A stretch of DNA of 24,524 bases. Source: Chromera velia. Its lineage: Eukaryota; Sar; Chromeraceae. Below, piece after piece: positions 10,424 to 19,729 of this stretch. Where the stretch lies: NCBI GenBank assembly GCA_018398765.1, contig JAHBMJ010002961.1, forward strand, positions 1 to 24,524. The letters are read 5' to 3'. The notes beneath the pieces are model-generated. The model was not told where the DNA came from, did not search any database, and saw nothing but the letters and a program-made list of their open reading frames with translations. Numbering within the stretch: the stretch's first letter is position 1; each line of letters starts with the position of its first letter. A program made the translations under genes and the position numbers.

Positions 10424-10874
10424 AGAGAGAGAGAAGTACTGGACTTATTTGCGCAGACAGGCAAATAGAGTCAGCTTCGCCCTTCTTCCCGCCCCGTTCT
10501 ACTTGCCTCCTATCAATGCATATGTGCAGCTATTCTCTTTTCTTTTCGTCAGGGCGACCCTGGAACCCCTTCTTTCAAGGCACTCACCCGCAGAGAGTCT
10601 GCTATGCGATCCAGGGCCTCTTCCAGCCGACGGGCCCCCGCCCTGCAGACACGCACACGGAAACACAATTCAAGCATGGGTGTGTACATGTGTTGGCACA
10701 TCCATCCATATGGGGGTATTTTTAACCCTCACATAAATTGACCGTCCTTTCACTCATCCACTCATCCACGGACTAGCTCTCCAGCTTACTCTCCCAGCCC
10801 CTGAATTACAAACAACCTCCGCGGGCCCCCTCCCAGACACTCATCTAGCCTCCCAAACCCCCCCCCCCTCTCTC

Positions 10875-10918
<44 letters not shown>

Positions 10919-13171
10919 CAGTCACTCACTCACATGAAGTCTGTGTCTGTGAAGAAGGAGACCAATTGAGAAGGCAGAGGGTCAGAGAGTGCCTGCAGAT
11001 ACATCCGTCAGCTCAGTCCATCCATCGGTGTGCATCATGAACGATCCAGGGTTATGAGGCGGCTAGACGTTGACAGAAGCAAAAAAGAAATGCAGATGGC
11101 AACAGAGCAGGAAGACCAGGGAGTCCACTCACTCAGTGCAAATGAGCATCGTGCCCTCAAGTACGTGAACGAAGCACAGAGAGAATGAAAACGACCAATG
11201 CAATCAAGTGATAGGAGGAAGAGAAGAAGAAAGAAGAAACTCTGGAAAGGTCTCATGGATGAGAACAAGCCATGAAAACGTGAAAGATGAAAGGGGAAAA
11301 ATAAACGCGACGCTTGCGTAAGAGGGTCTCTGGATGGTTTTGACCGAGCCAAAATACATCCAACCCCCAACTCACGTGTACACTTCTGCCCTCAGCCTGC
11401 ATCGACAGGTTGCTTCCACTTCCACTACGGGCCCTGAGGGGCGACGCCCCCCTACCTCCGGCCTCAGACCGCCCCCCCACGCCCCCACTCCCTGCTGCAG
11501 AAGTTGACGCCCGCCCGCCCGCAGTCGCGCCTAGCGAGCAGATACGCACGGAGACGGGAAGAGCGGGTCCCCACTCTCCCTTTTCTCCTCCTTTCTGTTT
11601 TTGAAGCGTCTCTCTGTAGAAACAAAAGTCGTTTGACAGAAGAGGCAGGGACTTCTTCTCAGCGTCAAATTTTCCGAAATTGCGCCTGCACGGATGGATG
11701 TGAGTCGACAGAAGGAAGGGGCACGTTTTTGCTTCTGTGCGACGTTTGGATGATGCCGGAATTACGCTTATATATTGACATGTAGGCATAGTAACAAGAG
11801 ACTCGTTGCGTGCACTCGGCCGTCAGTGTACGGATCCTCTTCAGTCCTTGAATGCCTCTCTGAGACCATCGCCAAGGTGGAAGGAAGGCAGACGACTATG
11901 CGGACGGACAAGAGAGAAATAGAAGAAATTACGCTCTGGGGGCTCAAACGATCAGGACATGTGAGGCCTGGGACACCAACACAAAGTGTACGCTTTCTTC
12001 TTTTCTTCTTCTTTCTTTTTTCAGCAACACAAGCAGGCAGGGAGAAGAAACCCAGGCGACTCACAACAAAAAATCACGCACTCACCTGTTCACTCCAAAG
12101 ACGCCGCACAGGAGACCCGCAGGTGTGACTGCACGGGAAGAGAGACAACAAACGTAATTAAGGAAAGGTTTGGGTGTCCTTCGATCTTCTTCCTGTGAGG
12201 TCCATTTTCTTCACCGTCACAATCAGACAGAAAATTTATCGCAACTGAGCCAGAAAATTTATCGGCACAGACACGAAAGAATAATGGGAATGCTTTCGGT
12301 GACTCCAAACCTTTAGCGCTCCCCCCTCTCCCCCCTCTCCCCCCAAACACACAGCATTCTTTTGTGGACTGACTTTGCAACTGCTCCAGCGACCCACTCT
12401 TCTCCTCTCCTCCCCNCCCCCCCCCCCCCCCGTTGGGAGGAGTTTCTGTCGAAGAAGACTCAGACGCCGGAGAGTCTGCACAACCAGAAGGAAGACCGAC
12501 CGGCTAAGGGAAAAGAGAAGACAGAGTCATACACAGAGAGACCCCCTGCATTGTTTCTCTTTCTGTGTGCACATGCGCAAGCGGACACAGGCAAGCAGGC
12601 AGGCAGGCAGGCAGGCAGGCACAAAGAAAACGAAAGAAAAGAAGACGCAAACAGGAAGAGTCGTGTCGTAACAAAAAAGAAAAGAGACGGCAGCGACCCC
12701 CTAAGTGTCCGAAACTCGAAAGGGCCATCAACAAAAGGAAGTTTGCAGGCAGAAAGAAAAAAGAAAAAACCCACCGCGTGTTCCCTGATGGTCATTTCGA
12801 GGGCCGCCCTTCTCTTCAAAGAGAAGAACCCCACCAGCTGGGGCACGCGGGGGGCAGAGGTGGTGTCACTGTGACTTTCTCTTCTTGAGTTGACATGACT
12901 TGCGGGTCTCTCTCTGTCTCTGTCTCTATCCTTCTTGGGGCTTGATTTCTTGCTTGAGGGCTTCGGGGGGGAGGGGGGGGGGTCTGCTTGAGGGGGGAGC
13001 GCCTCCAAGATCTTCGTCAGATTCAGCTCTCCTGCAGCGAGGCAGTGTGTCACAGGTCAATCATATTTCCGCCCTTCCTTGCTTCCTTCCTTCCTTCCTT
13101 CCTTCACTTCCTTCACTTCCTTCTTTCCTTCCTTTTCTTCCATCCTTCCTTCCTTCCTTCCTTTCTTTCTT

Positions 13172-13212
<41 letters not shown>

Positions 13213-13841
13213 CTTCCTTCCTTCCTTCCTTCCTTCCTTCCTTCCTTCCCTTCTTCCTTCCTTCCCTTCTTCCTTCCTTCCTTCCTTCCTTCCTTCCCTC
13301 CTTCCTTCCTTCCTTCCCTTCTTCCTTCCTTCCTTCCTTCCTTCCTTCCTTTCCTCCGGGCAACTTAAAAAAAAGTGCAGATCAAATCAGAAAGTTCGGG
13401 GACAGAAAGAGAGAGACAAAGAAAGAAAGAAGGAAGGAAAGAAAGAAAGAAAGAAAGAAGGAAGGAAGGAAGGAAGGAAGGAAGGAGGGAAGAAAGGAAG
13501 AAAGGAAGAAAGGAAGAAACGGAGAAAAGAAAGGACACGAAACAACTAAAGAACGAACAAAGAAGAAACATATGACACACACACCCCAGGTGCCTTCTTT
13601 CCCTCCTCCCACCTGCAGGCGTGCAGATTGAGTAGGGGGGCCCGACCACAGATGCCCTCTGGATGACCGTCGTCTCCACCTTCTCGTGACGAGAGCTGCC
13701 GTCGTCCTGCAGACAGACAGACTAGATCGTCTTTTCTTACAGACAGATAGACAGACAGACAAACAGATAGATAGATAAGATAGACATGCGCACAGAGATA
13801 AGCAAATGGTTCTATGCACGTGAGGGAGCGGAGGGCATGAA

Positions 13842-13889
<48 letters not shown>

Positions 13890-14235
13890 GACAGATTAGC
13901 TGCACACACAGAGACAGACTGCGATGGAGAGAGACGGAGAATCATTTTCTTTTTTTTTGTGCTGCTGCAGACCAACACACACGTAAATAACAGCACCGGC
14001 ATCTCCTCATCTACTCCCCCCCTCAGGATGAATTAGCTCTCCAAACCACAAGCCTGTCCGGAAGAACCCACACACAACAAAAGGGCGAGGCACTGTCACG
14101 CACCATCAGAGTGGTTCTCGTAGTCGTGTGTGTGTACCCGAAGAACAGGCCCTCGACGTCGAACGGCAAGAATGAGAGTTCAGACAGCAAAGAGCCCAAC
14201 ACAGAGTTTATGATCGTCACCCTCTTTTCCTCCAT
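8817..14235 (-). CDS. Abraxas-family MPN-minus protein (BRISC/BRCA1-A-type scaffold), 8 exons
   Basis: Minus-strand exons: 14235-14104, 13706-13613, 13031-12775, 12503-12374, 12128-12086, 10642-10588, 10330-10139 and 8945-8817. Phases are compatible throughout and give 343 residues, ending at TGA 8819-8817. Exons 2, 3, 5, 6 and 7 have clear TGCAG/CTGCAG acceptors; exon 5 ends AACAG|gtgagt and exon 6 CGG|gtgagt. The N-terminus (VTIINSVLGSLLSEL...DVEGLFFG, residues 6-33), then VGPPYSICTPAGELN and VPQLVGFFSLKRRAALEMT, matches the MPN fold order of Abraxas proteins, including the segment that in the family reads VGWY-F-RR...RE. No JAMM metal motif is visible, as expected for this non-catalytic partner of BRCC36. 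Later exons give a coiled-coil-like stretch (ARRLEEALDRIADSLRAM, then LREQQVSLEADLLQ) and a Ser/Pro/Gln-rich tail. Family members hold K63-specific deubiquitinase complexes together. A Pro/Ser/Lys/Arg-rich insert at residues 90-136 is unusual. Exon 4 contains a poly-G run with an N, so its frame is provisional. The family's usual length is about 400 residues. Confidence 0.68.
9310..10050. other. AT-rich island inside intron 7 of the Abraxas-like gene
   Basis: The last intron of the minus-strand gene (10138-8946) contains about 740 bases of AT-rich DNA with TTTT/AAAA runs and no coding signal. It looks unlike the CT/GA-repeat introns elsewhere in the gene and may be an old insertion. Confidence 0.5.
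10384..10436. repeat. (CA)n followed by (GA)n microsatellite
   Basis: CACACA repeats run into GAGAGAG within intron 6 of the Abraxas-like gene, between its exons 7 and 6. Confidence 0.9.
10877..10917. repeat. (GA)n microsatellite
   Basis: About 20 uninterrupted AG/GA units lie next to a run of C, in the longest intron of the Abraxas-like gene (12085-10643). Confidence 0.95.
12412..12431. repeat. Poly-C run with one ambiguous base, inside a coding exon
   Basis: Twenty positions of C, with N at 12416, read as a glycine run on the minus strand within exon 4 of the Abraxas-like gene. With exactly 20 bases the downstream codons read EEKSGSLEQLQ and the exon joins its neighbours in phase. A different run length would shift the frame. 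Confidence 0.8.
12592..12620. repeat. (GGCA)n microsatellite
   Basis: Six to seven GGCA units lie in the intron between Abraxas-like exons 3 and 4. Confidence 0.9.
13075..13530. repeat. CTTC/CT pyrimidine block followed by GAAG/GAAA purine block
   Basis: A 275-base CTTC-type tract with a central CT run (13177-13206) is followed after about 50 bases by a 120-base GAAA/GGAA tract (13405-13525). The two halves are approximately complementary, so the intron between Abraxas-like exons 2 and 3 could fold into a long imperfect hairpin. All long open frames across it are repeat artefacts. Confidence 0.9.
13711..13885. repeat. GACA/GATA and CT/CA microsatellites
   Basis: GACA and GATA units (13711-13783) and a CT tract turning into CA (13845-13887) lie upstream of Abraxas-like exon 2 on the minus strand. 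The complement of the GACA units (TGTCTGTCTGCAG) serves as that exon's pyrimidine tract and acceptor. Confidence 0.9.
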
Positions 14236-15307
14236 CCTTTTTTTTCTTCTTCTGGTTCTTGTTCTTCCTGGAATTTTGCGCCTGAGCTGCCACCCGCCGC
14301 CACAGAAAGGGACGGATCCCTCACAGACAGGAAAACTCTCTCGTAAACGCCGAGAAATCACGCGCCGTCTATGGAAACTTCGGTGTGCCCTTCCGCCAAA
14401 AAAAAAGAACCCCGCCACACAGTGAAGCTTCCCCGTCTCTGTCTCCTCTATGACAGCGAATGGGGTCGGGGCACAAGCTGACGCTGGTGTCTCTACAGTC
14501 TCCTTGCGCGAATCTGAGCAATTGATGGGTGCACACTCACTGGCCAGCTGGACAGACAGACGGTAGAAGTGCCTGCCGCGGATCCTGTTAGCGGTCTCAC
14601 ACTCTGATCAACAGGAGACGGGAAAATTTACGATTCGAGGAAGGCGGTCACTACCAGCGAAATCATTCACGCCTTACACGGCTTCGTCTTGCGAACCAAT
14701 GGGACCAATGTACTAGAGAGATTTTGAGAGGATGCTGTATCCGGGGCAGACGCCAGGGGAAGGATCATTGAAAGAATTGACCGAAGAGAAGAAGTCTCCC
14801 ATTAGCGCATGTATAGCGCATGTAGACGGCAAAGCTGTATGACATTTTATGACATGCCATGCGTGGGGGCCACGGTCCCCCACACTTGGGCCCAAAGGCT
14901 GAACGTGCATGTGAATTCTCGTGGGCCTCGGCATGCATGTCCATGCACGGAGGGCTCCGTGCGCGCGCGCCCCAAAACAACACATGCTCCGGCCGCACGA
15001 AAGGCATATCGGTCTACGTCACAACGTACAGAAAGAAGGTCAGTTTATCAAAAGTCCGTTTGAAAAGGAGAAAAAGTACAGATTCATTCGCATCATTGCC
15101 TGCTCTAAACTCACTGGATCGTCTTACATGACCCTTTTCTGATTTCTGCCTTCTTCAATTGTTTGTCCAAAGCGACCGATTGTTGAGACTCGAAGAGAGA
15201 TTGTCGGAGTGATCTATACATAGATCAACTGTTGTTCGAGAGATCGGCCTTTGCGTTTGGCCCTTAGACAGACACAGACACGCAAAGGAGCTCTAAAGTG
15301 AGGTGAG
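14236..15307. promoter_or_regulatory. Divergent intergenic region between the Abraxas-like gene and hydG
   Basis: The two start codons face away from each other across 1.07 kb, so promoters of both genes should lie here. No clear TATA element was found. Notable pieces are a direct repeat of AGCGCATGTA (14806-14824 area), GCATGC-rich sequence near 14930, and an 18-base palindrome at 15210-15227. No coding block was recognised; short open frames between 14700 and 15140 lack protein-like composition. Confidence 0.5.
15210..15227. promoter_or_regulatory. Palindrome upstream of hydG, candidate protein-binding site
   Basis: TGATCTAT and ATAGATCA are perfect inverted repeats separated by AC. The site ends 80 bases before the hydG ATG. 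A dimeric regulator site is possible but not shown. Confidence 0.4.
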
Positions 15308-17641
15308 ATGCTTGCAGCCAGGGGAGGTCTTTGTCTTTCCGAATGCAGCCACACATTGAGGGCGGCAGTGCGTTCTCTGGGTGCCTGCCTCCCTCGGGTG
15401 GCCTCTCGGTTGGGTGCTCCGGCAGTAGAACAGAGGCGGGGGGCTGCATGGAGCGTGGAGAGGGAGAAGGGACAGGTCTACAAGGATGCAAATAAGATCA
15501 TAGACCACGAGAAGATCTTCAAAGCCCTAGAGTCCACAAAGCACCTGGCGCAGGATAAGGGCCGGGTGCGCGAGATTCTAGAGGCAGCCAAGGAAAGATC
15601 TTTTTTGAAAGACTTTGAGACTGAAGGGAAGACCCATGTGTCCGAGTACGTACAGGGTCTGACTCTCGAGGAGATGGCCACGCTCCTGCACGTGCCCCCG
15701 GAAAGCGAAGATCTCATACAGGAGATTTACGATGTCGCTCTGCACATCAAGGAGCGTATTTATGGAAATCGAATCGTCCTCTTTGCCCCCTTGTACATCG
15801 CGAACTATTGCGTGAACTCGTGCACCTACTGCGCCTTCAGGGCCTCCAACAAGGACATTGCACGGAGCGCCCTGACAGACGACCAGATCCGGTCGCAGGT
15901 CGCGACACTGGAGCGGCAGGGGCACCGCCGGCTGCTGGTGCTGACGGGGGAGCATCCGAAGTACACGTTCGACCAGTTCCTCAACGCCCTGCAGGTGATC
16001 AGCGACGTTCGCACGGAGCCCTGTGGATCCATCCGCAGAGTGAATGTGGAGATTCCGTCGCTGTCCCTGTCAGACATGAGGCGATTGAAGGCGACCGACA
16101 AGGTAGGACAGACAGATAGAGAGGGGCAGAAAGTACACGGCGACAAGAAAATACGCGCACACACTCCTGCACACAAGAGGGAGGGAGGGAGGGAGGGATG
16201 GGCGAATGTGCAGGAAGGACAAGAGACGAGAGACTTTACATTGTTCTGCCTGCCTCTTTCTTTGGGGGGGCCTCCTAGCGTGAATGCAAACTGAGTGCGC
16301 TGATACAGCCACATTATTTTTCTCTGTTTTTGTGAGCCGTTGAGTGAACAAATTGCCGAGGCCTCCCGATCTCAGTTGCAGGACAAGAGAGTGCGTGTGC
16401 AGTTTCTGTTTAACTCTCAGGACGCGTTCCTACATGTCACTTCATTTGTCAGACATACACATCGCTGGTGCTCCACTCGAATTATGAACGACTGTCTGTC
16501 TTGTCTATCTGTCTGTCTGTCTGTCCGTCTGTCTGAAGGAAGAAAGAGAAAAGGGAAAAGAAAAGACGATATAGTCTGTGTCTGTGTCTCTGTCTGTCTG
16601 TGCAGGTGGGCACGTACACGCTCTTCCAGGAGACGTACCACCTGCCGACGTTCAGGCAGATGCACCCGACGGGGCCGAAGGGGAACTACCCGAACAGAGT
16701 GTTGACGCACGACAGGGCCATGAGGGCGGGGTTGGATGACGTCGGGGTGGGGGTCCTCTTCGGACTGTATGACTACAAGTCAGCTGTTTGCATTTACTTT
16801 TGTATGCAATTCTGTATGGGGGGGTGGGGGTCCTCTTCGGACTTTATGACTACAAGTCAGCCAGCAGTCGGTTTGGTCTTCATTCTGGTGTATGGATGGA
16901 TGGATGGGCACACTCATACAGATAGAGACACACACACAGACAGACAATGCAGGCAGACACTTTGGCCCCTTCAGCTTCAAATACCTACCTGCATTTTCTT
17001 CCTTTAGAAATAAATACAGGTAGAGAGAGAGAGACACACACACACAGACAGACAATGCAGGCAGACACTTTGGCCCCTTCAGCTTCAAATACCTACCTGC
17101 ATTTTCTTCCTTTAGAAATAAATACAGGTAGAGAGAGAGAGACACACACACACAGACAGACAATGCAGGCAGACGCTTTGGCCCGTTCAGCTTCAAATAC
17201 CTACCTGCATTTTCTTCCTTTAGAAATAAATACAGGTAGAGAGAGAGAGACACACACACACAGACAGACAATGCAGGCAGACACTTTGGCCCCTTCAGCT
17301 TCAAATACCTACCTGCATTTTCTTCCTTTAGAAATAAATACAGGTAGAGAGAGAGAGACACACACACACAGACAGACAATGCAGGCAGACACTTTGGCCC
17401 CTTCAGCTTCAAATACCTACCTGCATTTTCTTCCTTTAGAAATAAATACAGGTAGAGAGAGATAGAGACACACACACAGACAGACAATGCAGGCAGACAC
17501 TTTGGCCCCTTCAGCTTCAAATACCTGCACCCCCTTCGTTTGGAAATAAATGGGCGTCTCTCTCTCTCTCTCGCCTTTCTTCGACATGCGGAGCCCACAG
17601 ACAAACAGGGAAAGGCGTCTAGCAAATTCTGTACGTCGACG

Positions 17642-17683
<42 letters not shown>

Positions 17684-19383
17684 GTTCGAGTGTCTGGCCC
17701 TTCTGCAGCACGCGGAGCACCTCGAGAGAGAGTACAACGCCGGCCCTCACACGATCTCCGTGCCCCGTCTCCGTCCCGCCATGGGCAGTGACGTCGCCTC
17801 TGCCCCCCCCTTCGCTGTCGACGACGCCCACTTCAAGAAGCTCGTGGCCATTCTCCGCATAGCCGTGCCCTACACAGGCATGATCCTGTCCACCAGGGAG
17901 TCGCCTGAAATGAGAGAACACCTGCTGAAGGTCAGCTGACAGGGAAGGAAAGGGAAGCAGTGAGTGAGCGGAAGGAAACGTGCTTGTTTCCAACACACAC
18001 AGCGTCATCGATCGATCGGGCAGTTTGTGGAAACCGAATGCAAAGGATGGAAAAGACCGAAATGATTGATCTTTTTGGCTCCTCCCCCAAGGGAAAAATG
18101 GTGTATCGCACACACCCACGCATACACGCACTATGTAATGAATGAATGCAGGTGGGCATGTCCCAGATGAGCGCTGGGAGTTCCACGGAGGTTGGAGGAT
18201 ACCATCGTCAGGACTCTGAGGAGACGCGGGAAGCGCTGTCGGACCTCTCCAAACAGGCAGATCTCCCGACGTCGTCAGCAGCAGCAGGAAAGGAGGAGGG
18301 GGGGGGGAAATTGGGGGGACAGTTTCAGTTGGAGGACAACAGGACGACCTCGGAGATCGTGCGGGACCTTTTGGAGAGGGGGTCAGTCAGTCAGTCTTCT
18401 TTTTCATGCATTCATACAGAATTCTTTTTCAATACAGAATTCTTTTTCAGGGAGCGTGCGGGACCTTTTGGAGAGGGGGTCAGTCAGTCAGGCAAGCAGG
18501 CAGGCACTATGTATTCAGACGGGGAGACGGGTAGACGTACAGACAGAGGCAGACATACATCCAAACGGGTCTAGACACGCATACACACACACACACACAC
18601 ACACATGCACACACACATTCACTTTGACTTCTTTGACCAATAAGGCAGAGTGTAGTCTCCGGTCTTCGGCTTCCTCCAGCTCCTCTTTTCTTTCTGTGCT
18701 TCTGTGAGTCCACGTGTTTCTCTCTCTTCCGGTCTCTGCGTTTGCAGAGTGGGTTCGACCCTTTTCCGGGTGCCGGGTCTCTTCGCATGCTTCATCTGTG
18801 TTTGTCTGTATGCCTGTTTGCGTTATGGAATTTGTTACTTTGAGTGCAGGTACGTCCCCTCTTGGTGCACGGCCTGTTACAGGAAAGGGCGGACAGGAGA
18901 ACACTTCATGAAGATCGCGAAGGCCGGGAACATCCACAACTTCTGCCACCCGAACTCTCTGCTGACCCTCAAGGAGTGGTTGATGGACTATGCGGACCCG
19001 GAGACTAAGGGAATCGGAGAGAGGGTCCGTGCATGCATGCCTGCGTGCGTCAGTCTGACCGGGTGTGGCTTTTCATTTGAGATGCATCCCTACAGACGCA
19101 CAGACAAACCCAGAAAACGCAGAGGGAAATAGGCTACAAGACTGGACGCTCAAAGGCGCGCGCACAGACAGACAGACAGAGAGAGAGAGAGAGAGAGAGA
19201 GAGTCTGGGAATTCATTCTGTCTTGTCCTTTGTGGCTGCCTTCTTTTCCTCCAATTCCCTTTTCTGTGTTCTGTGCAGGTGATCAAGGCCGAGTCCGAGA
19301 GAGACCTGAGTCCCCACGCCGCAGCACTTCTGAAGAGAAAGCTGCAGAAGGTCGAGAAGGGCCAGCATGACGTGTACATCTGA
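15308..19383 (+). CDS. hydG: HydG, [FeFe]-hydrogenase maturase radical SAM enzyme, 6 exons
   Basis: Exons: 15308-16102, 16606-16778, 17684-17930, 18152-18381, 18850-19024 and 19279-19383. All boundaries are GT-AG, all acceptors end GCAG, and phases match, giving 574 residues. HydG is known to cleave tyrosine with S-adenosylmethionine and to supply the CO- and cyanide-bearing iron unit for the H-cluster. The radical SAM motif CVNSCTYC has C168, C172 and C175. The second, HydG-defining motif C-x2-C-x22-C (C488, C491, C514) holds the auxiliary iron-sulfur cluster and separates HydG from ThiH; it is complete. Other family landmarks are TLFQETYHLPT, DDVGVGVLFGLYD, GMSQMSAGS and FCHPNSLLTLKEW. The first ~45 residues are rich in Arg, Ala, Leu and Ser and poor in acids, as in a mitochondrial or hydrogenosomal leader. 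An extra ~39-residue acidic/Gly/Ala segment (423-461) sits between GGY and QFQLEDNR. Length exceeds the bacterial protein by about 100 residues, explained by the leader and insert. Partners HydE, HydF and HydA are not in this window. Confidence 0.95.
16779..17683 (+). other. Intron 2 of hydG with a copied exon end
   Basis: The intron starts AA|gtcagc and ends in a GT microsatellite (17646-17680) plus CAG. Bases 16821-16862 repeat the last part of exon 2 and its donor (16744-16785) with few changes (GGACTGTATGAC becomes GGACTTTATGAC). The rest is mostly the 108-bp minisatellite. Confidence 0.85.
16918..17555. repeat. 108-bp minisatellite, about six copies, in hydG intron 2
   Basis: Units start at 16947, 17055, 17163, 17271, 17379 and 17487; the last diverges after about 40 bases. 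Copies are nearly identical; the third has GACGCTTTGGCCCGT where the others have GACACTTTGGCCCCT. Every full unit contains TTTTCTTCCTTTAG followed 12 bases later by ACAG|gtagag, an acceptor-like and donor-like pair. The length is a multiple of three, so frames stay open on both strands. This explains the long repetitive open frames here, which I do not call genes. Confidence 0.95.
18382..18849 (+). other. Intron 4 of hydG with a copied exon end
   Basis: The 37-base end of exon 4 plus donor (18358-18394) recurs at 18455-18491, 97 bases later, preceded by ATTCTTTTTCAG, a good acceptor-like sequence. A tandem ACAGAATTCTTTTTCA pair (18416-18449) sits in between. A CA microsatellite occupies 18582-18618. 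Confidence 0.85.
19170..19204. repeat. (GACA)n(GA)n microsatellite in hydG intron 5
   Basis: GACAGACAGACA runs into GA units within the last hydG intron (19025-19278). Confidence 0.9.
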
Positions 19384-19693
19384 ACTGAATGAAGAGAGGA
19401 AGCAAGAAATGAATGAATGAATGAATGGAGGAATACAGACGAATATTCCTGTTGACTTTAAATTTGAATTTGGTTTGAGTGAATGGAACTGCGTGGTTTG
19501 ACTACTTTGTATGGGGTGTGTGTAAGCTGAGCTGCTGAGCTGAGTTGCTGAGTGAATGCGTGAGTGGGTGCGTGGGCGCTCTCTGCGCTGGTCGGAGAAC
19601 GAATGCGGCGCATGAGCGCTTTGGCTGGAAGGAACCGTTGGGGAGAGAGCTGAGGCGAGGAGGCTGAGGGGGAACGGGGGGGGTGCACGTATT

Positions 19694-19729
<36 letters not shown>

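Noticed and set aside
11039-11188. Plus-strand charged frame (MRRLDVDRSKKEMQM...)
   Set aside because: Lies in an intron of the minus-strand gene with no splice partners and no recognised family.
11376-11514. Minus-strand Gly/Ser-rich block between CTTCTGCAG and CAC|gtgagt
   Set aside because: It has plausible splice signals, but its phases do not fit between exons 5 and 6 of the Abraxas-like gene; it might be an alternative exon.
11986-12124. Plus-strand exon-like block after a TTCTTTTTTCAG acceptor, ending CGCAG|gtgtga
   Set aside because: The opposite strand has a better pair (CCCGTGCAG and CAG|gtgagt) that fits the phase chain of the Abraxas-like gene; I kept the minus-strand exon.
12900-13631. 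Long frames of Ser/Leu/Pro or Lys/Arg/Glu runs
   Set aside because: Direct translations of CTTC and GAAG microsatellites within an intron of the minus-strand gene.
14111-14425. Plus-strand frame with a hydrophobic segment resembling a membrane protein
   Set aside because: It is antisense to Abraxas-like exon 1, which has a start codon, an in-phase donor and family-like motifs.
15308-16102. ThiH or another radical SAM lyase instead of HydG
   Set aside because: The C-terminal C-x2-C-x22-C motif and HydG-type segments are present, which ThiH lacks.
16780-17625. 281-codon minus-strand frame and 172-codon plus-strand frame with repeating peptide units
   Set aside because: They are created by the 108-bp intronic minisatellite, whose length is divisible by three; the interval is intron 2 of hydG.
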